64,000 nt of DNA from Aplysia californica (taxonomy: Eukaryota > Mollusca > Gastropoda > Aplysiida > Aplysiidae): positions 215,252-279,251 of the forward strand of contig NW_004797278.1 of NCBI RefSeq assembly GCF_000002075.1, given 5' to 3'. A program made the position numbers and the translations under genes. Each line of letters begins with the position of its first letter. The stretch's first letter is position 1. This document shows positions 12,901-24,244 of the stretch, in pieces. The notes beneath the pieces were generated by a model, which was not told where the DNA came from, made no database searches, and saw only the letters and a list, made by a program, of their open reading frames with translations.

Positions 12901-14839
12901 TGAGTGTTAATTTTCAAGTAAAAATATTGGGTTTCTGTTGCCACTTTGGTACCAAAATTCCAATTATGACTGAAAGGTATGCCATGATGGTGGTGGGGTT
13001 TTCACTGCTATTTCTTCAGCCAAACAATAGTCAATGGCAGTTGACACAAATGTTTATTTCTCAGAAACAGCTCGGATTGTTCCTCAACAAATGTCTGGTG
13101 GACTGTCTGTGGTGTCAGCTCCAGCCCCTGTCTCTCTCAGGCCAGAAATGAGCTCACCTGGCACGGGCTTCGCACGGATGCCGCCCCCTCAGGTGGGTTT
13201 TGTGGGAGATGAAGAAATGTTTTTCAGAGAGGCAATAACAGTTGTGCACTGATTAATGAGTATGAACCACATGCAAGCACCAAAAAAAGTCAACTATTGT
13301 GGAGTCCTTTTGAATATTGTAGTTTTGTTTGAGATAAAATTCTTTAAACAAGAAGTATCTTTAGATCAGGTTGTATTAATGAATTACTTTACTAAACATG
13401 TAGGTAGCGTAAATATGGCCTTGCGGGCACTCGCGGCCTTCCGAGCGTGTGGTATCGGTGAAATCGGGGCTGTTCAGACCACTGTTTCTTTGCTCTTTCA
13501 CTATAAAACACAAAATGCTGTACACCTTTTAAAAGTTAAGCTTTTCTTCGTTACAATGGTGTAAGTTGTTTATATGTCCGATTATTAAGAGCTGGAGAAT
13601 TGCAGAGGAAAGCGAAGCCCCTCGCGGTCGGAATGTGTGTCGGCCGGTTAAAAAATTGACACGCGTTCATTCAAATGCTTCACGGAAAGAATGATTAAAT
13701 ACCGTCTTTTCATTGGCGGAGAACTGTAGAGGTATATTTTTGGCACTTGGCGTTTAAATAGAAAGCCTTTAAAAATACCGTCAAAGTTTTCAAAGATAAT
13801 TTTTTACCCAAAATATATAAAATACCGGCTAAAAAAGGCACCTATACAAAGATCAGTTCATTTCCTATTAGAATAAAGTAATCGGCTTGGAATTATTTTG
13901 CATCAATCCTTCCGCGAAGCTCAGAAAGCATATGACTCCCCATGCCGGGAGCACTCGGTACACTACAGTATAGAGCCGACTCGCTCGCCTCATTGTGTTT
14001 GAGACGATAAAATACTGATTTGTAATGTTCTTACATTCTTAAAAAAAATTACGCTCCATATCTATGTTATAGTGATTGTACTCTGTTAATGTGGAGATGT
14101 GTTTGGTGCAATTGGTACTCTTTTATTACTTGTCAAACATGGGGTAGCAGCCAGTGAGCGACTTAAGCAAATTTAATCAAATTTAATCAGCTACCATTTT
14201 CTTAAAAATAGACTGAGAGGTTAAAGAATGGTACCAAAATGCCCAGGAGATATAGTCCTTTAATATGGAACAGATAAATTTGGCATACAGCAACTTTGAA
14301 AATTTAGTTTCTGGTACCTAAAATAGGGTTGGAAGTAAACTTTCTTAAAATTAACTCTAGACAAATATTTGGAATTTTGCTTTAAGTGAGTTCTGCTACA
14401 ATATCATGGTTGTAAGGAGGAAACAAGGAATAATTATACCAACTTTAATTTAGTTTCAGTTGTAGGAAGGAGGGACAAGGATATTATACCGAACTTTTAT
14501 TTAGTTTTAAAAGCTTATCTTCATTTATGCATAGTCAATTTCAGGCCATAATCTGCTTGTATACTCTGTCTCCTAGGTTACCGCTGCCGACAACTTTAAT
14601 TTAGTTTCAGTTGTAGGAAGGAGACAAGGATATTATACCAAACTTTTATTTAGTTTTAAAAACTTATCCTCATTTATGCGTAGTCTATTTCAGGCCATAA
14701 TCTGCTTGTTGTCTCCTAGGTTACCGCTGCCGACAACAGCCACAGGTCCACGAAATCTCAAAGAGCAAGAGGTGCCTCGAATAACATGCGGCTGAGACAG
14801 TTGGAATTAAGAGAAAATCAGGCTTTTGTGTATAGCTGA
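915..14839 (+). CDS. Unrecognised large serine-rich protein, 3' six exons (partial 5')
   Basis: Six exons with AG/GT borders join without phase conflict: 915-1139, 5522-5908, 9154-9924, 11860-12079, 13065-13192 and 14720-14839. They give 616 codons and a TGA. The first exon follows a 'tacttcag' acceptor in phase 0, so more exons lie to the left. The product opens with an acidic, probably helical block (residues 1 to about 45, ending in ..VRGLGIVEHVYRLLH). Next comes a lysine-rich block with K-D-M-H-Y-Y-K-S-L-F-D-R-Y-F-G (about 95-120), then a glutamine run (about 185-200). Residues about 205-460 are serine/threonine/proline-rich and surely disordered. A conserved-looking block (about 465-530, with E-V-E-Y-R-S-V-S-N-M-L-E) and a basic C-terminus follow. 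I do not recognise the family. The mix of short conserved helices in long disorder suggests a scaffold or adaptor. Exon structure is well supported; function is unknown. Confidence 0.75.
1140..5521 (+). other. First complete intron of the serine-rich gene (4.4 kb)
   Basis: AT-rich intron from GTGAGT at 1140 to the acceptor ending at 5521. I see no exon, no clear transposon end and no RNA gene. Short T-runs and TATATA stretches are the only low-complexity features. The bases just after the acceptor themselves form a strong donor-like motif (see findings). Confidence 0.6.
5848..5887 (+). repeat. CAG/CAA run coding for polyglutamine
   Basis: An imperfect CAG/CAA/CAGCAA tract inside the exon 5522-5908 encodes two glutamine blocks of seven and four residues separated by F-L-L. 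CAA interruptions are present, which usually stabilise such tracts. It probably varies in length between individuals. Confidence 0.75.
5909..7382 (+). other. Intron, left part, nothing recognised
   Basis: Intronic AT-rich DNA left of the LINE fragment. A short imperfect direct repeat around 6660-6720 ('gagattttcaaggaag' twice) is the only structure noticed. Confidence 0.5.
7383..7880 (+). mobile_element. 3' end of a decayed non-LTR retrotransposon (RTE-like LINE)
   Basis: The plus strand encodes the C-terminal part of a LINE reverse transcriptase/endonuclease polyprotein. First comes K-M-K-V-L-K-C-Y-V, a stop, then S-T-L-L-Y-G-C-E-C-W-T and E-M-W-F-L-R-R-L-L-R-V-S-W. A stop at about 7629 is followed by Q-M-Q-F-L-G-H-L-N-R-H-K-G-L-E-H and a basic GKQGRGRPRATY tract, ending near 7868 in a GATGATGTTGATGAT-like tail. 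This order is typical of animal LINE ORF2 tails. Two in-frame stops show it is dead. The 5' catalytic part is missing, as in normal 5'-truncated insertions. It sits in the intron of the serine-rich gene in sense orientation. Clade is a guess from similar wording in RTE-type elements. Confidence 0.7.
7881..9153 (+). other. Intron, right part, nothing recognised
   Basis: AT-rich intron sequence up to the acceptor 'ttgttttcag' before 9154. No repeat family seen. Confidence 0.5.
9968..10842. mobile_element. TA-flanked pogo-like non-autonomous transposon, family A (875 bp)
   Basis: The left end CAGTCGAACCTGCCTTAACG and the right end, read on the minus strand, CAGTCGAACCTGTGTAAGAC form terminal inverted repeats; TA stands outside both. 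Subterminal copies of the phrase 'cctgt.taa.acgga' recur near both ends. The middle is GC-richer and carries a C-run at about 10747. It has no transposase, so it depended on a partner. A truncated relative lies at 43343-43928 and a diverged one at 50638-51299. It occupies the intron between the 9154-9924 and 11860-12079 exons. Confidence 0.8.
10845..11859 (+). other. Intron remainder after family A element
   Basis: AT-rich intron up to the 'cacatcag' acceptor before 11860. Nothing further recognised. Confidence 0.5.
12080..13064 (+). other. Intron with a G-run and a possible tRNA-derived SINE fragment
   Basis: Contains a run of twelve G at about 12158-12169. On the minus strand at about 12440-12560 a stretch has the A-box-like 'tagctcagttgttat' typical of tRNA-derived SINE heads, but I see no convincing B box, so the SINE call is weak. 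The intron ends at 'ttatttctcag' before 13065. Confidence 0.35.
13193..14440 (+). other. Intron with a CpG-rich island of unknown origin
   Basis: From about 13410 to 14000 the base composition changes: CG dinucleotides and GC-rich phrases such as 'gcactcgcggccttccgag' and 'ccctcgcggtcggaatg' stand out against AT-rich flanks. Two phrases about 130 bp apart look related (ggagaattgcagagg and ggagaactgtagagg). This is probably another inserted element, but I could not find matching ends. Confidence 0.35.
14441..14737 (+). repeat. 150-bp tandem duplication copying a splice acceptor
   Basis: The segment 14441-14594 is repeated at 14592-14737 with a few small indels. Each copy carries the pyrimidine tract, 'gtctcctag' and the first 18 bases of the last exon (14577-14594 and 14720-14737). 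Both acceptors therefore look equally usable. Consequences are described in the findings. Confidence 0.9.
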
Positions 14840-17328
14840 TCTTGTGTGCTTGAGTGTTGAGGCTAGTATGCAATGTCTGAGCAACAGAAGAGGCTGGGAT
14901 TCTCTGCTTATATTTATTGAACTCGCTGAGTGCTGCATAGTTTGATGTAAGCAAATCTGTGATATATATTTTAACAAAGTGTGCATGAATGCATGCTCTG
15001 TTGCTCTATCAAATTTTGGATTTCAGAACGCTTATATTTATGATGTACAAAGAAGAAACTGTAAATAACATTTATGAACTTTTTTCTTTGGTTCCCTTTA
15101 GTTGTTCAGTGTTTTGCATTTTCTTGGAGTCATGAGTTGATTTATTTTCAGTGAATAATATCTATTTAACAGAAGTGCCGTCGATGTTTGGGTATCATAA
15201 ACAGCAGATATAACGCTGCTTCTTTGTAGGAATATGTCTGTGATGGTTTGATGTACTGTACAGTAAATCATAACACAAGTGTCATAGTGTGTAATTTTTA
15301 CATCATTCATACTCATACAAAAACTTTCCATTTATGTTTACATTCATATGTATGGGAAAAAATACATTTTTCTACAGTCTTATGTGATATTTGATTTTAT
15401 CAAAATTTTCTTGTATTGAAGTTTTATTCCACTGACTTCCAGTACTATTAGACATCAGCAGCATCAAATTGAATATATATATAATGTGTATATTGAACCT
15501 AATTTCAGCATAATATATGGATTTTAATTAATTTTATTTATTTATCTTGATCAACATTATGGAAATTATGCTCAAGTAGCTTATTTGGAGTAGGATGAGT
15601 GCCATTCCCATCTAAATCCGGTAATTACTTTGCCTTTTAAACCCCCCCCCCCTCGTCCATTTTTTAATACACAAAATATTTGTCCTCTGCATTCTTGCAA
15701 TGCTGTGAATTGACATTAAATTCTGTGCTTTGTGCCTTAGCTGAAGATACATGTGTGATGCTAAGAATTACTCATACATTTCCAAGGTAAACATCTCTGT
15801 ATGTCCTGTGGACGTTTCTTGTATTGAATGAAATATTTAATTGAACAATTAATGAGATCATGTTGGCAATATGTTGAGTGATAATTTGATTGCATTTGTC
15901 ATATTATGTCACATTCTGAGTAATTAAAAAAGCAGGAATTGTCTGTTTGCCACCTGCACATATTTTTAGGGGGGTTGAAATTGAAATTTTATTAAATTAA
16001 CTTCACATTCAATGATATTGGATTCCACGGAACACCCAGGGCACTGAAAAGAGAAAAAAATCACTTTATTTTGTAGAAATATTCATCAAGGATTGACCTT
16101 GAATCGCATAAGTTCTTAACTAATAGTAAATTAGCTGTTCCTTCAACAAAACAGCCCCTCCAACTAAAAAGTAATTGTGTACTTTTTTTCTCATGGCAGA
16201 ACTTCCAGTTTCACATATTTAGTAATGTTATGATTTAGACCCTGCCAGAAATATAAAAGTGAGGAGCATGATTGCAGTGGTCAAAGGAGGCAAAGAGGTG
16301 GGGGATGAATTCCACATCTCTCTCTCTCTATGCTTGGCTCCACGTCACGATTATGTCGTTTCTTACATTGCCAGTGGTTAAGTGGCTCCTGAACGGTGAA
16401 TGGTATCAATTAATTCAATTGTCTCAAGTGAGCCTTAGCACAAGCATGGGGCCCAAGTTTTCTATTGATGAGTGAGATGCCTGGTCTAGGTGGGAAATAA
16501 ACATTGCAAGAGAATGAACTATACAAAGATAGACTTGTGCTCCTCATTTTGTCAGTTCAGTTCTCAGCATTAACTGTAATCTAGGCTACTAGTTGTAAGC
16601 CTATACATTTCCAGTCGGTCCAAGGAAAAAAATGTCTTTTGTATTGATTTGATTGGGGAAGTCAGTAGGACATAAAAATGATGCCAATGATTGTGCAAAT
16701 ATGACATTGCAACCTAGCACATGAAGAATACACATTGTCATGGTTTGATCAGTCTAAAATGCTCATGCTTGTGTAGATCTTTTCTTCCTCTCCAACCTCA
16801 GATATGGTAACCCAACATCGGACCAGACAAATTCTGCGGATGTAAGATTCACTCTACAATACTTAACTGAAATTCCTCAGGGATCTCTGAAATTTTATCA
16901 GCTCAAATCTTGAGTTGAAAATAAAAAGGTTATTGTATTTCTTCCTAGAACTCTCTTCCAAACACTATTGATATTCAAGAGAAAGTGACTTACTATGTCC
17001 TTACTGGATTCTTAATTTGAAGCTTCTAAATTGGTGCGGCTTAATTTTAAAAAAAAATATTGTGTGAGGTAAAACTTTTCTGACTCTGTAGTAAAAAAAA
17101 AGTCGCCCACCAAACATTTGTTGACATTCAAGTTCAAGCCAGGAAATACTGGGTGAAGAACTTGTTCATAGTTTAAAACAATACTGTATGTCCATTAAAA
17201 CGTGGTATGCAACATGCACCGGTAATATTAATATTTCCTCCAGTTGTTTGTGTACATCTTGGCTACATTTGCAGACTTGTTTTGGAAAGTGACCTCAAGC
17301 AACTCAATCTTCTATCTCAGGATGATTA
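14840..17328 (+). other. 3' UTR and downstream flank of the serine-rich gene
   Basis: No coding exon seen. The 3' UTR begins after the TGA at 14837-14839. The nearest AATAAA-type signal on the plus strand that I noticed is near 16495; its use is unproven. A C-run lies at about 15640-15650. The rest is unremarkable AT-rich DNA. Confidence 0.4.
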
Positions 17329-18120
17329 CAGTGGGTGTTGCATTCGACAAGGTTGCCGGGGCCTGCTTGTTGTCCTCATTGGATCCGACCTCTCGTTGAG
17401 CGTGACTAAGGCTGAAGAAAAGAAACTAGACAAGTTATTATATTACATGATGTACCAAAACCGGTAGATCTAATTAAAACAGTTGTTCCCCCTGATGACA
17501 AAAAATCTCAAACACTAACAGCTTCAGTGTGCGCGTGTTTGAGTTGTGTTCTGACAATTTCTGCATCTTTAAATATTTTTTTCCTGGAAGGCTTCTCTTG
17601 TGGAAACATATACCCTCTCACATCTAGGCCTAGATCTACATAAAGTTAAGGTGGGAGCTTGGATTTTCTGATCAGGGGAAGAAAAGAAAATTGAAAAAAA
17701 TGAAGGACTTGATCTAGACCTACCCATCCAGAGTTCATCCAGTTTCACACAGCCCACATTGCGTTACCACCCACCCCCTCCCATCCCTACCGTAGGCCCT
17801 ACCGTAGGCTAACCCTCGCCCATCCTCTTGGCTTTGGGGCTCATATTAGGAGGCACCTTAGACCTAGATCTGGCAATACAATGTGTTAGGAATCGAGGAT
17901 GGGCCTAGTGCTTCGCGGGAGATGGGGAGAAAGAACAATTCTTCGCTTTTAGGCCGCTAATTGCTTTTATTTGGTTATCACGACCTCGTTGAAAGCGACT
18001 TCGGTCTATTTGCAACGTCGTTGGAGCTGATGTACATTTACAAAGTGATATAGAGGGGAAAATCGGGAATTAAGGATTGCCTCGTTGGAGCCGACTTCTC
18101 GTTGAATGCGGCACCCACTG
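17329..18120. mobile_element. Pogo-like non-autonomous transposon, family F (792 bp)
   Basis: The left end is CAGTGGGTGTTGCATTCGAC. The right end, read on the minus strand, is CAGTGGGTGCCGCATTCAAC, an inverted match with three differences. TA precedes the left end; the right flank is TG, so the target copy has decayed. Subterminal phrases of the type 'tcgttg.a.gcgac' recur inside. No transposase is present. Confidence 0.7.
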
Positions 18121-19533
18121 TGTAAAGTTTTAAAATCGTGAGAATTTACATTACTATAGGCACATGTAAATTGAGCGTGTTGAGTCCTGAAATTTAGGTG
18201 GCTCTGTTTGTGAGATTGGAAGACTGTCAATGCCATGAAATACTATCATGTATTAAGTATCAGTGTGCAAAACTGATCATGCCATCATGTATGTAGGCCC
18301 CCTGTTGTGCTGGTGTCATGTTTGATCTGCTTGGACCCCCCCCCCCCCCTCGTTCTAACATTTCTGGTTCACTCCTATCCAGGCGTAGAAACCGATTCTG
18401 CTTAATAAATCATAATATTACAGATTTTGTCAACAGAACCAGTCTTTAAATTCAAATCCAGCTAGTGTTGTCAGAAACGGAAACTTATGGAAGAAATTGT
18501 GGGATTTTTATGAGCGCGCGGTCAAACTGAAGGTATATAAATTAAATGAAAGTGCCTCAGTTCAAGATCTCTCAAAATTTATTTAGAAAGTTTTTCTAGA
18601 AGGCCTACAGCAAAAGTAGAGTGCTTGGTGATTTCTACTGTCTCTGACGGTCCATGTTCTTGTATTTTTTTCACATTGGCCAGTTGAATAAAAAATATTA
18701 GGAGGTGTAAAGCATAAGGTGGGTTTTTTTTGTTGTATTGCATCGTAAAATCAGAAATGACTTTTGGCAGTTGTTTAATACTTTAATTGCCTAATAAATT
18801 ATTTTATATCTAAAAGTATCCATTCAATCTTGCCTTTTAATTTGTTTTTGTAAATTTTAATTAGATCATCATTTATTAGTACTGCTTGCTGTTTTTTTTT
18901 AGTTTGCTTTGTTTTAAAGATGTAGGAATTTTTCCCAGTGGAGGTATCTATTAATTCACTGCATAATCTGTATTTCTTCTGTTTTACATGACACTGTTGC
19001 TGTTTTATTGTTAGCAAGTCCGTGCTAAAATTTTCAATGCCTTTATAGAAGTTCTGTGGGGCAGCAAGATCTGAAAAAATTACCTACTAAAAGAAGGAGA
19101 ATAAGTCTTTTCATACTTTTAAGCTTTGCTTAAAATTGGTCTCTTTTGTAAGTAAATAATGTCTTTGTTGTAAACTGTAAGAGACTGAGCACATGTGTAT
19201 AATTATATGAAATGAACCTGAATAATTTTTTTAAACCCGATTCTATTCTATTTTATTACTCCATGTGCCCATGATGTGCACTCGGTTGTTTTAAGTCAAC
19301 TTTCTTCCCTTCCACTCAAGTATTAAGTGATATATATATTGACTTCAGGTAGCACACTGTTATTGGCTGTGTGCCATCAGTACCAACAAGGATTTACTGT
19401 AATAAGGCCTAAGTTGCTCACAACTGTTTTTCTTCTTTAAGTTAAAGAAGAGGAGTTTGATACCACTTTTGTAAATAATATTTGCAGCATTAAAAGCGCA
19501 TTCAAGTAAAAATCTTCTCATTAGAACAAAATA
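18121..19533. other. Intergenic, nothing recognised
   Basis: AT-rich DNA between two inverted-repeat elements, with a C-run at about 18338-18349. An AATAAA on the plus strand near 18686 is a second candidate polyadenylation signal for the upstream gene. No reading frame of interest. Confidence 0.35.
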
Positions 19534-19948
19534 CAGTGGAAACCTGATATAACAGGGATGGTGGGACCAGAGAAAAAGTCCTGTTATACCAGATCCCTGT
19601 TAAATCAGAAATGCAAGGAAAGTAAGCATTTGTGGACTAATCCTGCTGTATTTCTTCATGGGTGGGCTAGATTTAAGTCTGGAGCACACCTCAGTCCTCT
19701 CTCGCTTCACCCGCTGTGTGTGCATGCAGTGGCTTGGCTTGGGCGGGCATGCTTCATCACTGCATTACTCTCTCTTTTACTTTTTACACATTGTTAACGA
19801 GCCTTTGTCGCTGCTATAATTATAACCGATTGGGCTCCGATAAGACTCTGTTATTGCCGATAACTTTTAACAGAGACAAAGAGTAGGAAAAAACGGGGAT
19901 TTAAAAAATCCGTTATTACCGGATCCCTGTTATATATGGTTTCCACTG
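19534..19948. mobile_element. TA-flanked pogo-like MITE, family B (415 bp)
   Basis: The ends are CAGTGGAAACCTGATATAAC on the left and CAGTGGAAACCATATATAAC when the right end is read on the minus strand, with TA on both sides. 'taacagggat' follows on each arm, and further 'ccctgtta' and 'ttattaccggat' phrases lie subterminally. No coding capacity. Confidence 0.8.
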
Positions 19949-20547
19949 TATATATACATGGTATATATGTTTCCCCAGAAAAAAAATAAAGAAGACTTGT
20001 ATAATATATATATATATATTTCAATTTGATCATCTGTATGCCCTCAACCCCTCTACACTTTCAAGTGTTTCAGCAGCTCTTTGATCTTTGAAGTACAATA
20101 TTTATGCACAACAAATCTTAAGGAAAATTTAAAGAATAGGAGTAGATCTAGCATTTCTGACTGGACCCACTTTTTAAAGTTGATTGCTGTATTTTTACAA
20201 GAATTTTATTTTTTTTAAAGCTGGGAACTAGCTCTAATTTATGTTGTATGGAATTATTGGAACTATGAAGTGAGAAACTAATGATCAACATTATCAATCT
20301 GACTGGCATGGAGAGCTGAGTGCTCTTGCATCTCTAGAGGCTAATCGTTCACACAAGTTGTAAAAAAACAAACCATGATGACTAAAAACATTATTACGAT
20401 ACTGTCTTGAAACCAGGTTTTTAGAAATGCATTTACTTCCTCTGATATATATGGACAATTTATGACTTGTCAGCTTCTTAATCAAAACAGAAACTGTACG
20501 GCTCATTGAGCAACAAAAGAAGAAGACATGTTTTAAAAAATTAACAT
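19949..20547. other. Intergenic between convergent transcription units
   Basis: Begins with TATA-rich simple sequence (19949-20020). No gene seen. Confidence 0.4.
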
Positions 20548-20553
20548 TTTATT
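20548..20553 (-). terminator. Candidate polyadenylation signal for pygopus
   Basis: TTTATT on the plus strand, AATAAA on the minus strand, within 'ataataaaatgtt'. It lies 3.7 kb downstream of the pygopus stop. Other AATAAA-like sites exist closer, so this is only a possible distal site. Confidence 0.25.
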
Positions 20554-23500
20554 ATGTTGAAGTAATTAGGCTTTACACAAAAAGCTCAAACATACAGATT
20601 GTACAGACAGAACAAACAGCTAACAAGTATATATCTCTTTATCCATGTGTTTATGCAGGTGATAACATAAGTGCATAAATCATTCTTTAAAGTGAGACTT
20701 CTATCATGAGTTAAGTTTCAGTAAAAGTTTTACGGTCATATAAGTGCCGAAGAATAGATGTGTTACAAGAGAGTAACATACACTAAAAAGGAGGAGAGAC
20801 AAGGACGATAGATGTTTGATAGGAAAGAAGGAGCAAACCACACAGAGCACCCGCCAAGCACCCACACCAATATGTTGAGGATATTGAAAATTTTTCTCAG
20901 ATGCATCACATTAGAAAAACAAAGTCAAACTGTCATTTAATGATTTAGGCCCTTATGATAAACTTTCTTTTCACAACAGAAACGGTACAAAAGAGATTCA
21001 AACTAGTTTTAAAAAGAGATATGTACACACTACATATCATGATGCAACAAAACACAACACAACATAGATAATCTGAGATGTATTACTGTATATGTAGTTT
21101 GATGGAAATTTATTTCTGTAAAAGATGCTATAAAAATTAATATGTTTATTATGAAATTAAAAGCAAAAGACGCTCAACAATTGTTCGTATAAAGATGACA
21201 ACTAAAAGAAAAACTGTACATTAAACCTTTTACCTTTTTGTTCACTGAGTAAAGCAGCACAGAAAAGAAGTGCTTATAATCTATATATAAATACAATGTG
21301 CATTTGAGTGTTGTACATAATTTTTGCTGAATAATAAAGTGATATGTTTATGACACAACATGTTGATTTTCTTTTCTGGACAAGTCATTTAGAATTCATA
21401 CCTCCTGATTTGAACTCTTACAAATGAGACAGGTAACTTAAAAGACACACGTTATAAAGCAAAGGCTTCTGTCGAAGATGGCACTGCACTGCTGTATGTT
21501 ATTCCAGGATACTTGTAACACTTAAATGCCTCCTTTATGGACTGGAAAAAGATGTAGGTCTATCTAATAGTTACCAACTCGGATAACCAAGTCCCAAACT
21601 TCAAAACTGCTGTGTTGGTCTTCATCATGTTCATGGTTAAGGACATTTCACATAAATGGTTTTCATATGTTATGGAGATTTCAATTTCAACATACAACCA
21701 AGTACAAGTTGGGTAGTTATACCAGCATGCCGAATGATATCCTACTTCAACAAGTGAATGCATAAAGTAATCCAACGGTTGGAGTATGACTGACCAGTCT
21801 CATTTCAAAGATCTGAGTCAATAACCACGGTCCTGCTCCTTATTTATGACTCTGATACAGATTTTTAAATGAGATTAGAACTTTTAGCAACTTACATTAT
21901 TAAGATCCACAGATTTGTACTCCAGACCATGTACTGTCATGGCTGCCACTCTTTGCTCTCTATAAAATCTTCACTGCCAAACGTGTTCGCCAGGGGCTGT
22001 GCCATTACCCCTAAATGAAGGGCAAAACACTAGCCTCGCTATTGTTGAATGCGTGCGGTACCTTCTCCCCTTACCCTTCATTTGGCTCAAATAGTGCGCT
22101 TAATAGTGAACCAGAAAAAGTTCATAGTGCAGTCAAGGAGAATTTAAATCCATAATAACATCTCATGAATTGTCAATTTACTCTCACATTCATAATATCT
22201 ACGTAATTGCCTACTTGCTCATTCAACACCAGTGACGACGCCTGAATTTTTAACAAAATTGCTGTAGGTTTCAGAATACATATAAAATACATTATGACAT
22301 ATTATAAACACAAATATTTCTTCTTTCACAGTGACTATGGTTTAAAATTCAGAGTCATGGAGTGAACAGTACCTTCATTCCAGTACATAAGAATACTTTT
22401 CAAACTTTAATGGGGAGGAGGCCATCTTGACTCAAGGTAAAATGGAAAAGATGCAGGATCTCGTTGAAAATGCACAGGAGAACAAGATACATTGAGATTG
22501 TTGACAATGGAAGACAACTTAAAGACAGAAAAATGGTTGAAAGTTGTTCATAGGAGAATTTTCTCCTATAATGTCATCCAAACAAGGGGAAAAAAATCTG
22601 TTATCCACTCCACCATGTAATGTGGGCACACAAGGAAGAGCTTAAGCACAGGGCATAGAAAATGAATTTCAAATAAATTGTCATTCTACCTAGTGGCAGA
22701 GGGCAGAAGGGAAGATCGCAAGGGATACCGATAAATCGACAAGGTATTTCAATGAATCAAAAACCTGAAAGCAATGCGTAGCTATTTATGAATGACTTGG
22801 CAACACAACAATTGATATGAAGATGATAGATGAAAAACACCTGAGAAAATTAAATGAAAATTCAACTTTTAAGATAATGCTCCCTGTCATACACATTCAG
22901 TGAGAATATACAGTGGAATCCACTTATAACGAGTCCTGAAATAACGAGAAGTCTGTTATAAAGACACTTCTAAAAGCCCGTTTTTTTTCCATCTTTATCT
23001 TTGTAAATAAAATACTGCTATAAATGCAAGCAGACAAACTCGCGAGTCGGTTATAGCGGAATATTGCTGCTGCTGTGCACAGCACATAGGCTATGTACTC
23101 ATGTAAACCCTCGTCAGTTGAGAAACTTGTTGGTTATCTTGCGAAACAAAGAAAGGGAGAGCCCACGTGTGCCAACAATGAAGGCCGGATAGAATGAGTG
23201 GGGAGAGTGTGGCATGCACAGACAAGCAGAACGCATCGTGTGATAGGCCAACCAAGTCTAGATTATCTAGGCTTACCATGCCTCTCACTTCTCCGATGCG
23301 GGGATGAAGAGGGCATAGTGTTGTACTGTGATGGACGGAGCGAATGTGTGACGTGGGAGGGGTGTGGTATGTTCCCATTGTGCACAAGCAGACGGAACGC
23401 ACCACAGGGTGTGGTGGGGGACAACACAGTGGGCGAGTTAGCCTAGAGAACTTTCTTTCTGATCGCCTACGCCGAGCTGTCAACATCGCTAGCGCTAGAG

Positions 23501-24244
23501 ATAGAAACCTGATTTGACTTTTGATCAGGCAAGACTTAAGGTCATGTTGATCAAATCATCATCAGGGGAGATTACAAAAAGAAATAAACTGAAAAGACTC
23601 ATAAGTTAGGCCTACTTTACTACTTCCCTTGAATTTATTACTGGGTCCCGAATAACGAGAATCCTGCTATAACAGACATTTGGCACCGGTCCCCTCCCTC
23701 TCGTTATAACCGGATTCCACTGTACTGTATATTCTAAGGAAGAGACACCATACTCAAAAATACCCCGCTTTCCGTAATAGCAGCTACATTATAATCCCTC
23801 TAGCTTTAAGTATAAAGAACAGAAACAAAAAATTAAAAGATGTGCCTTCCTTTTTTATGTTTTTGTGACTTTCAAATCGTATCACATATATATTTATAAC
23901 ACTCATATTTTCATATTATACTGGTCTTTCAAAAGAACTAAAAGAGATAAGTCCCTTATTTTATGCAACTTCTGTGACCAAATGTTTAAACCTGATAATC
24001 CATACAAGATAAAACTTAGAATGCCTTCAAACAGAAAGAAATTGATGTCAACATCTTTCACCACAAAACAAATTTGAGGCGAAAGCTTCCATTGTTTCCT
24101 GAAGGATAACATCAAATCAAAAAGTTTTTATTAAGTGGCTATGTCAAAGATTGACACTTGAGATATCAGGTTTATGCACAAGGTCACAGAATTAGACATG
24201 TCTTTGATTGCATAGTGAGATTTTCTCTTTGCATACATTCTCCA
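20554..24244 (-). other. Probable long 3' UTR of pygopus
   Basis: No coding exon on either strand. Position directly after the pygopus stop, with no other gene before the convergent neighbour, makes this its likely 3' UTR and flank. It is interrupted by the family C transposon at 22911-23722. The extent is inferred and would need transcript data. Confidence 0.35.
22911..23722. mobile_element. TA-flanked pogo-like non-autonomous transposon, family C (812 bp)
   Basis: The left end is CAGTGGAATCCACTTATAAC and the right end, on the minus strand, is CAGTGGAATCCGGTTATAAC; TA flanks both. The motif 'ataacgag' repeats three or four times just inside each arm. Inside is a GC-richer core with no transposase (the long frames there are chance). 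An internal pair of related phrases around 23200-23260 and 23345-23400 suggests a tandem duplication. Confidence 0.8.

Noticed and set aside
23091-23486. 131-codon minus-strand frame
   Set aside because: It lies wholly inside the GC-richer core of the family C transposon, has no family resemblance, and overlaps another chance frame on the plus strand.
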